A stretch of DNA of 8,995 nucleotides from DROE01 sp964569865 (GCA_964569865.1 CAZMVQ010000087.1:1-8995), one strand, 5' to 3'; shown: positions 1 to 6,740, counted from the stretch's first letter. The notes: generated from the sequence alone by a model not told the origin. A program made the numbers and translations.

Positions 1-210
1 GGCTCCAATGGGGCGGCCAAAAAGTTGGCCGGCTCGCTCTTCGCTCGCTTGGCGGGCATGGTTCAAACTTGCTAACTCACTCCCGCCAATATTTTGCAAT
101 TGCATCAGTACCTTTGCCCGATTAGCGCTGAAGCGAACCCTGGGGTTTTTGTTCCTTGCTACGCAAGGGTGGTTCGAAAACGAGCTAGCAGTCTCGATGT
201 TGGGATAAAA
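1..210. repeat. Non-coding, repeat-like left end of the window
   Basis: I recognise no gene here. Both strands have long open frames, but none resembles a known protein. The stretch is rich in short inverted repeats: CGGCCAA/TTGGCCG at 14-20 and 25-31, AACCC/GGGTT at about 136-147, and CCTTGC/GCAAGG at 154-159 and 163-168, the last nested inside GAACC/GGTTC. It replaces the sequence expected for the rest of the Rieske gene, so its right edge near 210 looks like a junction. The motif at 43-53, read on the minus strand (GCCAAGCGAGC), nearly matches the last bases of the window (GCCAGCGAGC). A dispersed intergenic repeat or an assembly-end artefact is my inference. Confidence 0.35.
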
Positions 211-321
211 AGCGGCAACCCCAAGTGCTCCCGTGGTGACATATAAAAAATCCCGACGCTTAACGCCGGGAATATCAAATTCATTGCTGGAGATATTCTA
301 GTCATTTGATTTATCAGACAT
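211..321 (-). pseudogene. Rieske iron-sulfur protein (bc1 complex), broken N-terminal fragment
   Basis: Reading from ATG at 321 gives MSDKSND, then TAG (298-300), then in the same frame NISSNEFDIPGVK followed by RRDFLYVTTGALGVAA. The latter is the twin-arginine and membrane-anchor start typical of the ubiquinol-cytochrome c reductase Rieske subunit. The start has a good ribosome site, AGGAG, 7 bases upstream. After about residue 37 the frame stays open to position 1 but no longer looks like a Rieske protein: the expected anchor remainder, hinge and the two CxH cluster-binding motifs are absent. Two lesions are therefore visible, an amber codon 8 (one base from serine TCG) and a loss of homology near 211. 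It lies 72 bases downstream of the DUF2231-like gene on the same strand, so it was probably the next gene of that operon. Sequencing or assembly error could explain either lesion. Confidence 0.6.
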
Positions 322-345
322 GATATTTCTCCTTTGTTGAAATCA

Positions 346-381
346 GGTGCGGCAGCACTGAGTAATCAACGCCGCCGCACC
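346..381 (-). other. Intercistronic stem-loop before the Rieske start
   Basis: GGTGCGGC (346-353) and GCCGCACC (374-381) form a perfect 8-base GC-rich stem with a 20-base loop. It sits between the DUF2231-like stop and the Rieske ribosome site. CACTG in the loop (356-360) is also complementary to CAGTG just outside the stem (382-386), so a pseudoknot or an alternative fold is possible. No T-run follows on the minus strand, so it is not a classic intrinsic terminator. It may be an mRNA stability or processing element. Confidence 0.5.
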
Positions 382-393
382 CAGTGAATTTGT

Positions 394-945
394 CTAGTTT
401 TCATACCTGCGGCCGGCAAGTCCCAATACTACCAGCGCGATTGCGCCAAGCACAAACACTGCCAGCATCCATGTGGGAATGTAAAAAGTGGTGTAAACAT
501 TCCAACCCACATAGCTGAGGCTTTTGGTTACCAGCGAGGGGGTGCCGGTAAGGGAGCCGCCAAGCGTACCCGTGATCACCACCACAAGTGCTCCAATGGA
601 ACCTAAAGTGAAGGTTATCCATTTTTGCGCACCATCAAACAGATGTCGGCGCAGCCGAAACCCAAGAATGCCCATCACCGTCCAGTAGGATAATGTCCAA
701 GTGGCAAGCATAATATGATTTCTGCCCAGCGGTGATTGGGTAATCGCCGACCAGGGATAAATCTGCAGGCCAAGAATATAGGCAACAGCACCGGCCAGAG
801 AGCCTAAAAGTATCAGGGGCCAGATTGATTTTTGCAGCCGCACAAAAACTTCAGCGTCTGAAAAAGTTCGCAAAGCAATAAACAGATATGCGGTCATCCA
901 CAATGCGATTGGAAAGTGCGTAGCAAGAATATGATAAACAGCCAT
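394..945 (-). CDS. DUF2231-like polytopic inner-membrane protein
   Basis: A 183-residue hydrophobic protein. I chose ATG at 945 because it has GGGAG 8 bases upstream, leaves only 2 bases after the previous stop, and gives the N-terminus MAVYHILATHFPIAL. The longer open frame from 1035 lies inside the upstream gene. The HFPIAL signature near residue 10 is typical of DUF2231 membrane proteins. About five membrane spans are visible, at roughly 9-27, 42-63, 77-95, 110-132 and 155-176, followed by a short basic tail. Histidines H5, H10 and H77 lie at or near membrane edges and could bind heme b, but this is inference. The near-overlap with the heme-binding protein gene implies co-translation, so the two probably form a membrane complex. 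The biochemical function is not known. Confidence 0.75.
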   Translation of the reverse strand: MAVYHILATHFPIALWMTAYLFIALRTFSDAEVFVRLQKSIWPLILLGSLAGAVAYILGLQIYPWSAITQSPLGRNHIMLATWTLSYWTVMGILGFRLRRHLFDGAQKWITFTLGSIGALVVVITGTLGGSLTGTPSLVTKSLSYVGWNVYTTFYIPTWMLAVFVLGAIALVVLGLAGRRYEN

Positions 946-947
946 AA

Positions 948-2327
948 TTAGTGCTCCCTTCTGATCATTAAGAGGTTGATATTGATGCCCATGGCAGCGA
1001 TCAGCAGCAGGCTGGCAAACAATGTCAGCAGCCACTGGTTATAAATCGCATCGGCAAACTCAACCTCGACCCCATAAAGAGCCAGTTGTTTTTCGCTGTG
1101 CCGATAAGCAACCGGAACCCGTTGGGCAATTTTGTCTGCGCCGGGATGTATTGTGGGATCAGTTAAACGGCCCCAACTGACTTGTCCGGGGTAGAACATT
1201 TTTACCTCGGTCCAGTCCTGCTCCCAATCCGGCGTATCTCCTGCAAATTTGCTGGCAACCAGTTGTGCGTCTGTTTCAAGCCCCAGTGACATGGGCAATG
1301 AAACATAGTGCCAGCGCATAGTGGAGGCGTTACGGAACACCGCAAAGGCAAGATCATAGGATCCTTTGTCCCTGAAAATTTTGTCATCCAGAACATTGCC
1401 GGTATCCAGTTTACGCACCAGCGTTACATCCCAATATCCATCTTGCCATCGCGAGGCTGATGGTTGCACCACATCACCACGTGAACCTTCTTCGGCCCGC
1501 AGCATACGCCGTGGAATGGTATCGCCGTTTTTCCACTCGATATTTGGATCAAAGGCAATTGCTGTGGCATCGCTCAGATAATAGGCATCGTCGAAATTAT
1601 AATTTCCGGCAACAACATCATCAAAGTTCAGGGCGTTTTGGCCCGTTACCTGCGGGTCGAACATAAATTTGGGCTGATTTAAATCCTTGTCCCAATTGGT
1701 GTAATATGGACCAACCCCCTGATCACCGCTGCGCTCTTCAGCCACAAAACCATCATCGCCAAGGCCAACAGGGTTGGAGCGGCTGGAACGCCACTGCCAA
1801 AGATCAATGAAGTAGCCAGCCTTTCTTAGGGTATCCAGATCACTTTCGGGCTTAACGGCATCAAAATTATTCGGGTCTGTTCTGGTATCGGGCAGATATT
1901 TTGTCCGCTCTTCACCACCTTCAGGGGCACCGGTAAAGGTGGATAGCCTGTCACCGATTGTAATATATCCCCCATATCTGGAAAACAGGGGAACCGATCC
2001 ATCATCGATCATCATCGATACCCGGTCCTCATTTAAAAAGTTTTCAGACGGGCCGATTTCCTCTCCCTTTTCACGCTCCCAGTTTCCGTCCCGATAAACC
2101 AGAACGTCATGGAACAAAGAGGGGCGATCAACCGGCCAGCGATAGCGGAAATATATGTTTTCATCATCATAGGAAGCCTTGACCTGTAAGGTAGTCGTGA
2201 GTTCAGTGGGAATGAAAATATTGTTTTCCGGGTCGTTGACTTTAATGCCGGTATCATTGGTTACCCATGCCGCCACTAAAAGTGAGGCAAAGATAGCCAC
2301 CGATATAGCCAGATAAGTTCTACGCAT
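948..2327 (-). CDS. Ethylbenzene-dehydrogenase-like heme-binding protein (EB_dh domain), membrane anchored
   Basis: A 459-residue protein with an N-terminal signal or anchor helix (about residues 5-22), a large extracytoplasmic domain and a C-terminal membrane helix (about 430-455) followed by RREH. The body has the pattern of the cytochrome c-552/DMSO-reductase-like heme-binding family: a beta-rich start with YDDENIYFRYRW (53-64), then SRWQDGYWDVTLVRKL (292-307), YDLAFAVFRNA (324-334) and WHYVSLPMSLGL (339-350). In ethylbenzene dehydrogenase the related gamma subunit binds heme b through Met and Lys. The Met in LPMSLG is a candidate ligand by position only. The protein has no cysteine at all, so c-type heme attachment is ruled out. 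AAGGA lies 9 bases before the ATG. No molybdoenzyme catalytic subunit is adjacent, so this is not a standard ethylbenzene or selenate enzyme. An electron-transfer partner of the downstream membrane and Rieske proteins is more likely. Confidence 0.78.
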   Translation of the reverse strand: MRRTYLAISVAIFASLLVAAWVTNDTGIKVNDPENNIFIPTELTTTLQVKASYDDENIYFRYRWPVDRPSLFHDVLVYRDGNWEREKGEEIGPSENFLNEDRVSMMIDDGSVPLFSRYGGYITIGDRLSTFTGAPEGGEERTKYLPDTRTDPNNFDAVKPESDLDTLRKAGYFIDLWQWRSSRSNPVGLGDDGFVAEERSGDQGVGPYYTNWDKDLNQPKFMFDPQVTGQNALNFDDVVAGNYNFDDAYYLSDATAIAFDPNIEWKNGDTIPRRMLRAEEGSRGDVVQPSASRWQDGYWDVTLVRKLDTGNVLDDKIFRDKGSYDLAFAVFRNASTMRWHYVSLPMSLGLETDAQLVASKFAGDTPDWEQDWTEVKMFYPGQVSWGRLTDPTIHPGADKIAQRVPVAYRHSEKQLALYGVEVEFADAIYNQWLLTLFASLLLIAAMGININLLMIRREH

Positions 2328-2409
2328 TTCAAATATCCTTTCTTTGATTTGTCGCGCAAAAATTTAGTCGGTAAGCAGGTATTCGTTATTTTAGATTGCA
2401 GGTGGCGCT
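2328..2409 (-). promoter_or_regulatory. Short spacer before the heme-binding protein gene
   Basis: These 82 bases separate copA from the heme-protein gene. They contain a clear ribosome site (AAAGGATATTTGAAATG, with the ATG ending at 2327). A TAAAAT hexamer lies about 65 bases before the start, but I see no convincing -35 partner. The spacer is compatible with either readthrough from copA or a weak separate promoter. Confidence 0.3.
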
Positions 2410-2428
2410 CTAAATCTTGGCAGAGCGC
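2405..2428 (-). other. Stem-loop spanning the copA stop codon
   Basis: GCGCTCT (2405-2411) and AGAGCGC (2422-2428) form a perfect 7-base stem around a 10-base loop, and the copA stop codon (2410-2412) overlaps the stem. The minus strand beyond it lacks a U-run, so a strong intrinsic terminator is not supported. A 3'-end stabiliser or partial attenuator between copA and the redox genes is possible. Confidence 0.45.
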
Positions 2429-4767
2429 AACCTCAGGGCGTTTGAAATTACCGAAACGGAAGAAAAGCTCATGGCCGCCGCCGCAAAAATCGGTGAGATC
2501 AAAAGTCCGGTAATGGGGAATAAAATTCCGGCGGCGATGGGAACGCCGGCCGCGTTGTAAACCAGTGCGAAAAACAGGTTCTGTTTGATATTGCGCATGG
2601 TGGCGCGTGATAGCCGTCTGGCTCTGACAATGCCATCAAGATTGCCCTTGATCAGGGTAAAGCCGGCGCTTTCAATGGCCACATCGGCTCCGGTCCCCAT
2701 GGCAATGCCCACATCGGCCTGAGCTAAAGCCGGAGCATCGTTTACCCCGTCACCGGCCATGGCCACTTTTTTGCCCTGATCCTGCAACTCCTTGATGATG
2801 CGCGCTTTATCTTCTGGCATTACATCGGCACGAATTTCATCAATGCCAAGTTTTGCCGCCACAGCTTTTGCGGTGCGCTCATTGTCTCCGGTTGCCATGA
2901 TGATGCGAAAACCCTCTTTGTGCAGAGCTTTAAGAGCTGCGGGAGTGGTTTCTTTTACCGGATCGGCAACCGCTACCAGCCCGGCGACTTTGCCCTCCAG
3001 CATTACGAACATCACTGTTTCACCCTCATCCCGCCGAGCATTGGCAATAGTGGCTAATTCACTCCCTTCAAGGCCCATTTTTTCAACCATTCGGGCGTTG
3101 CCAAGGGCCACGGATTTGCCGTCAACTATTCCTTTGACCCCCATGCCGGTAATGGCTTCAAAATCTTCACTTCTGGAGAATTTTATGCCCTGTTCCTGAG
3201 CGCCAGAAACAATGGCTTCGGCCAGGGGATGCTCTGATCCCCTTTCCAGACTTGCAGCGAATTTAAGGATTTCTTGTTTGGAATATTTGTCACTTGGCAA
3301 CACCGCAACAAGTTTTGGTTTGCCTTCAGTCAGGGTGCCGGTTTTATCAACTATAAGCGTATCAACCTTGGCAAAACGCTCCAGCGCTTCGGCATTTTTA
3401 ATCAATACACCAACCTGAGCACCGCGCCCGGTTGCAGTCATTATTGACATGGGAGTTGCCAGACCAAGGGCACAAGGGCAGGCGATAATCAACACAGCCA
3501 CCGCCGATACCAGCGCGTAGGAATATGCAGGGGCCGGACCCCATATGGCCCACGAGGCAAATGCTATAATGGCAATAATTATCACCACGGGAACAAATTT
3601 ACCCGCTACCACATCGGCAAATTTTTGAATTGGTGCGCGCGAGCGCTGGGCATTGGCCACCATTTCCACGATCTGGGAGAGCATTGTGTCTGCACCAACG
3701 CGGGTTGCTTCAATGATCAGCGAACCGGTGCCATTGATTGTTGCTCCGGTTACCTTGTCGCCACCTGTCTTTTCCACCGGAATGGATTCTCCGGAAATCA
3801 TGGATTCATCAATTGAAGAGCGCCCGTCAATTACGAGGCCATCCACCGGCACCTTGTCGCCGGGGCGCACTCGTACGTGATCACCAACCACCACTTCTTC
3901 GAGGGGGATTTCAACTTCCGAACCATCAGCACGGATAACCCGGGCGGTTTTGGCCGCCAGATCAAGCAGGGCTTTTATTGCCGAGCCGGTGCGTTCGCGG
4001 GCCTGCAATTCCATGATTTGTCCCAAAAGAACCAGAACAACGATTACGGCTCCGGCTTCAAAATATACCCCGACACTGCCATCGGCATTTCTAAAGCCAT
4101 CCGGGAAAATCTGGGGAAAAAGCACCGCGACTACCGAGAATCCCCAAGCGGCGCTTACCCCCATGGCAATCAGGGTGAACATATTCAAGTTCATAGTTTT
4201 AACGGATTTTACGCCGCGAACCAGAAATGGCCAGCCGGCCCATAAAATCACCGGAGTGCCAAGAATCAATTCGATCCATAACGAAGTCTGCTCGCCCAAA
4301 AGTTCGCGAAAGAATGAAAATCCAAGATAAGGTCCCATGCTTAAAATCAACAGAGGAATGGTTAGCGCCAGACCGACCCAAAAGCGTTTCTTGAAATCAA
4401 CCAGTTCTGGATTTGGTCCTGTCTCTCCAGTTGGTATGCCTTTAGGCTCTAGCGCCATGCCACAAAGGGGACATTCCCCCGGTCCTTCCTGCTCGATCTC
4501 GGGATGCATTGGGCAGGTAAAAATAGTTCCCTTGGGCACGGGGTCAGCCTTAGGCGGACCATCTTCATATTGCTTTGGATCGGCCTCAAACTTGGTTTGG
4601 CATCCGTTTGAGCAAAAATACACCTGTTCACCATTATGGCGGATCATGTGTTTGGCGCTGGCACGATCAACCTGCATGCCACAAACCGGATCCCTGATGT
4701 CGGGAGATGGTTTGGATTTAACTGCAATTGTTTGCACGCTTAACTCGCCTTGAATTGATTTATTCAC
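2410..4767 (-). CDS. copA: Copper-exporting P1B-type ATPase with YHS and heavy-metal-binding N-terminus
   Basis: A 785-residue inner-membrane pump that exports Cu(I) from the cytoplasm using ATP. I chose GTG at 4767: GGAG lies 7 bases upstream and the earlier open frame would run into cfa. The N-terminus lacks the usual CxxC HMA domain. It carries instead a YHS domain (DPVCGM at 26-31, then YFCSNGC) and a metal-binding ribbon (CPMHPEI to CPLCGMALEP, about 85-107). Core motifs are complete: SGES at 325-328 (actuator), CPC at 430-432 (membrane metal site), phosphorylated D474 in DKTGTLT, HP at 513-514, TGDN at 626-629 and GDGVND at 672-677. YN (737-738) and MSFSS with N776 near the C-terminus are the Cu(I)-selective signatures. 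It sits 86 bases after cfa on the same strand. Copper as substrate is well supported; silver could also be carried. Confidence 0.95.
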   Translation of the reverse strand: MNKSIQGELSVQTIAVKSKPSPDIRDPVCGMQVDRASAKHMIRHNGEQVYFCSNGCQTKFEADPKQYEDGPPKADPVPKGTIFTCPMHPEIEQEGPGECPLCGMALEPKGIPTGETGPNPELVDFKKRFWVGLALTIPLLILSMGPYLGFSFFRELLGEQTSLWIELILGTPVILWAGWPFLVRGVKSVKTMNLNMFTLIAMGVSAAWGFSVVAVLFPQIFPDGFRNADGSVGVYFEAGAVIVVLVLLGQIMELQARERTGSAIKALLDLAAKTARVIRADGSEVEIPLEEVVVGDHVRVRPGDKVPVDGLVIDGRSSIDESMISGESIPVEKTGGDKVTGATINGTGSLIIEATRVGADTMLSQIVEMVANAQRSRAPIQKFADVVAGKFVPVVIIIAIIAFASWAIWGPAPAYSYALVSAVAVLIIACPCALGLATPMSIMTATGRGAQVGVLIKNAEALERFAKVDTLIVDKTGTLTEGKPKLVAVLPSDKYSKQEILKFAASLERGSEHPLAEAIVSGAQEQGIKFSRSEDFEAITGMGVKGIVDGKSVALGNARMVEKMGLEGSELATIANARRDEGETVMFVMLEGKVAGLVAVADPVKETTPAALKALHKEGFRIIMATGDNERTAKAVAAKLGIDEIRADVMPEDKARIIKELQDQGKKVAMAGDGVNDAPALAQADVGIAMGTGADVAIESAGFTLIKGNLDGIVRARRLSRATMRNIKQNLFFALVYNAAGVPIAAGILFPITGLLISPIFAAAAMSFSSVSVISNALRLRSAKI

Positions 4768-4853
4768 GATATTTCTCCAGTTAGAAATTGATCTGCATTG
4801 CAGGGATGATTGACTTGTCAGGATGTTTTCGAGATGCAATTTAGCTTCTAAAA
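4768..4853 (-). promoter_or_regulatory. cfa-copA spacer with small palindromes
   Basis: This 86-base spacer carries TGAC-TT-GTCA (4811-4820), CTGCA-T-TGCAG (4793-4803) and a weak TTTAG-CTT-CTAAA hairpin just after the cfa stop (4840-4852). The copA ribosome site GGAGAAATATC (4768-4778) has the same 11 bases as the one before the Rieske start (322-332). I see no match to the CueR/HmrR-type (CCTTCC...GGAAGG) or CopY-type (TACANNTGTA) copper operators. A separate copA promoter is possible but not shown. Confidence 0.35.
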
Positions 4854-6107
4854 TCAGGCTGCATGTATTGATGAGCGGGCTTCTCCTCCCAGCGGATGCG
4901 AGTTCTCCCAAGCGGTAATGTAATCGCGGGTAAGGGGAGCCGCATCACGCTGTTTGGTGATTTGAATCTGGAAAACCATGTGATCGCCATGGCGAAAAGC
5001 AGCTTCGGCAGCGCTGAGATAAAATTCCCACATGCGACAGAAGCGTTCATCCATCAGTTGAACTATTTCTTCTCGCCGTGCCTGAAATTTTTCATTCCAT
5101 GCCTTAAGAGTATCCGCGTAATGCAGGCGCAGAATTTCCACATCATTTATCCACAATCCGGCTTTTTCGATTTCTGCGATGGTTTCTGAAAGGGCGGGGG
5201 AATATCCTCCGGGAAAAATATATTTTCTAACAAAGGGACCGGTACTGGCCGGGGGGCCAGAACGGCCAATTGAATGCAGAACAAAGATGCCATCATCCTT
5301 TAGAAGGCGTTTGATGGAGGCAAAATATTGCTGATATTGCTTGACGCCCACATGCTCGAACATGCCCACCGAAACTATGCGATCGAATGTGCCGGTCTGT
5401 TGGCGATAATCACGAAGATGAAACTTTGCCACCCGCTCCATGCCCGAGGCAGATGCGTTTTGGCGGGCAAGTTTTAATTGCTCGTTCGAAAGGGTCAGCC
5501 CGGTAACTTTGCCGCCCCCTTCCTGAGCCAGATAAAGCGCCAATCCGCCCCAACCTGAGCCAATATCAAGAATGTTTTGGCCCGGTTCCAAGAGCAGTTT
5601 TGCCGCCAGATGACGTTTTTTTGCTTCTTGTGCTGTTTCCAGATCATCGCCTTCATTCAAAAAGTAGGCGCAGGAATATTGCTTGTGGCTATCAAGAAAA
5701 AGGTCATAAAGCCTGTCGGGCAGATCATAATGGTGGGATACGTTTTTCTTGGATATTTTTATGGGATTATTCTGGTGCCAACCACGCAGCAGGTGATCCA
5801 GCTTTGCCCTGAGAGCAAATAATGGATCGTTTTCAGCATTGGGAAGATTGGCGGCCAAAATTTGCAATAATTGGCGCAGACTTCCCTCTTCAATGGTCAA
5901 AGTTCCATCCATATAGGCCTCACCCAAAATCAAATCCGGGTTACGATAAAGTCTGGATAAAAGCTCTTTATCATGCAGGCGAATAGTTACTTCCGGTTCA
6001 TTCCGGGAGTTGTTTTTCTTAGGAAAAACCCTTCTTTCTCCTTTGTAATCAATGATGATTAAGGTGCCAAAGCGAATGGTGCGTTCTAAAAACTTGTATA
6101 ATAGCAT
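4854..6107 (-). CDS. cfa: Cyclopropane fatty acid synthase family, SAM-dependent
   Basis: A 417-residue cytosolic, membrane-associated enzyme expected to transfer a methylene group from S-adenosylmethionine to the double bond of unsaturated phospholipid chains. I prefer ATG at 6107, with AAGGA 7 bases upstream, over TTG at 6128, because that upstream segment contains the ribosome site. Family motifs are clear: an N-terminal lipid-binding region, HHYDLPDRLYDLFLD, YSCAYF (144-149), the SAM loop DIGSGWGG (181-188), FEHVG (250-254), LHSIGRSGPP and YIFPGGYSP. Residues matching the bicarbonate site of E. coli Cfa appear present: C146, E251, H278 and Y330. Length is close to the usual 380-420. It lies 45 bases downstream of the DUF5676 gene and upstream of copA, which suggests membrane remodelling linked to metal or envelope stress. 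Some family members make other modified lipids, so the exact product is not certain. Confidence 0.93.
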   Translation of the reverse strand: MLLYKFLERTIRFGTLIIIDYKGERRVFPKKNNSRNEPEVTIRLHDKELLSRLYRNPDLILGEAYMDGTLTIEEGSLRQLLQILAANLPNAENDPLFALRAKLDHLLRGWHQNNPIKISKKNVSHHYDLPDRLYDLFLDSHKQYSCAYFLNEGDDLETAQEAKKRHLAAKLLLEPGQNILDIGSGWGGLALYLAQEGGGKVTGLTLSNEQLKLARQNASASGMERVAKFHLRDYRQQTGTFDRIVSVGMFEHVGVKQYQQYFASIKRLLKDDGIFVLHSIGRSGPPASTGPFVRKYIFPGGYSPALSETIAEIEKAGLWINDVEILRLHYADTLKAWNEKFQARREEIVQLMDERFCRMWEFYLSAAEAAFRHGDHMVFQIQITKQRDAAPLTRDYITAWENSHPLGGEARSSIHAA

Positions 6108-6152
6108 TTTGATTTCCTTTAACTCCAAGGGTCAATTTTAGGGGGCATATTT

Positions 6153-6446
6153 TCAGTTGGCGGTTTTGCCGCGGCTGTTTATAAAATTGTAAAGGGGGAT
6201 AAAAAGCAGCGCGATATACCAGCCATAGGCAAAGCTTTCAGCCAGGCCGATAAAAAAGCTGCTCCAGCTGATCCATGTAAATCCGGGCAGCAACAATGCC
6301 CATGCCGGATACATGGCAAATTCGGGGAGCCACAGGTCAAACAGGACACAAAGAACAAAACTTATTGCAATGAAACTTCCAAGCGCCATTGCAATCGGCA
6401 CAATCCGAATTTTGCGTTTTGCATCAACTAAAGATGTATCGCTCAT
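6153..6446 (-). CDS. DUF5676-like small membrane protein
   Basis: A 97-residue protein with a short charged N-terminus, two hydrophobic segments (about residues 16-38 and 62-87) and a polar tail. The stretches SFVLCVLFDLWLPEFAMYP, LLPGFTWISW and ESFAYGWYIALLFIPLYNF fit the small membrane family I know as DUF5676, whose members are roughly 80-100 residues; this assignment is from memory of the pattern. ATG at 6446 has AGAGGAAG about 5 bases upstream. It is the first gene of the leftward group and 45 bases before cfa, so it probably shares a transcript with cfa and perhaps copA. The function is unknown; a helper for membrane lipid or metal handling would fit the context only. Confidence 0.75.
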   Translation of the reverse strand: MSDTSLVDAKRKIRIVPIAMALGSFIAISFVLCVLFDLWLPEFAMYPAWALLLPGFTWISWSSFFIGLAESFAYGWYIALLFIPLYNFINSRGKTAN

Positions 6447-6542
6447 ATCAACTTCCTCTTTTTTACCTGAGAATTTTGCTTTGAGTTCTCGCAGCCAAAT
6501 CCTGAGTTGGTGTTCAACTTAAGCTTTGGTATACTTGGCTTG

Positions 6543-6620
6543 TGTAACGCTGTGATCACCGCAAAACCGGCTTTTTGTAACTACCTGTCACCTCTGCCGC
6601 GCTGGTTACATGGTGTTACA
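6543..6620. promoter_or_regulatory. Candidate response-regulator boxes (TGTAAC/GTTACA x4)
   Basis: TGTAAC occurs at 6543-6548 and 6576-6581, and its complement GTTACA at 6605-6610 and 6615-6620. The last two are direct repeats spaced exactly 10 bases start to start, about one helical turn, which is how OmpR/PhoB-family dimers usually bind. Elsewhere in the window I noticed only scattered copies, inside coding sequence. Binding by the adjacent response regulator, and hence autoregulation and control of the leftward operon, is inference. Confidence 0.5.
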
Positions 6621-6655
6621 AATATTTTTATTATTTTGGATTTAGCGTGCTTAAA

Positions 6656-6679
6656 GGCAGATAAGTTTGAAGGTCTGCC
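6656..6679 (+). other. Inverted repeat in the response-regulator leader
   Basis: GGCAGA (6656-6661) and TCTGCC (6674-6679) form a perfect 6-base stem with a 12-base loop, between the candidate -10 and the start codon at 6741. It could be an mRNA hairpin or a second protein-binding site. No T-run follows, so it is not a terminator. Confidence 0.35.
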
Positions 6680-6740
6680 GGTGGTGTTTTGCCGGACAAC
6701 CAAAATATTTAAGGCCCTTTTCAGGAGTGATATTGTAATA

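Larger units (their letters stand above)
6447..6740. promoter_or_regulatory. Divergent control region between the DUF5676 operon and the two-component operon
   Basis: These 294 bases separate genes facing away from each other, so promoters for both directions should lie here. It contains four TGTAAC/GTTACA hexamers, annotated separately. For the rightward operon, TATTAT at 6629-6634 matches the -10 consensus at 5 of 6 positions and has no good -35; the GTTACA repeats sit where the -35 would be, as in an activator-dependent promoter. For the leftward operon, TATACC (minus strand, about 6528-6533) with ATCACA 17 bases upstream is a weak candidate. An open frame on the plus strand from 6507 reads through the region, but it shows no protein character before 6741. 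Confidence 0.6.

Noticed and set aside
135..180. GGTTCGAAA resembling a tRNA T-loop
   Set aside because: The flanking bases do not form a T-arm, and no acceptor, D or anticodon stems can be built around it.
121..180. Minus-strand AAC/AAA-rich stretch (RNKNPR) resembling the variable repeat of a diversity-generating retroelement
   Set aside because: There is no reverse transcriptase, no template repeat and no C-type-lectin-like target gene in the window.
946..1035. 30-residue extension of the DUF2231-like frame
   Set aside because: It lies wholly inside the 3' end of the heme-protein gene, while ATG 945 has its own ribosome site and the family-typical N-terminus.
2792..3199. Long plus-strand frames opposite copA
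   Set aside because: Antisense shadows of a strongly supported gene, with low-complexity Ser/Ala-rich translations and no ribosome site or family match.
6507..6740. 78-residue N-terminal extension of the response regulator frame
   Set aside because: The translation has no protein character and covers the control region with the repeat boxes; receiver homology begins just after 6741.
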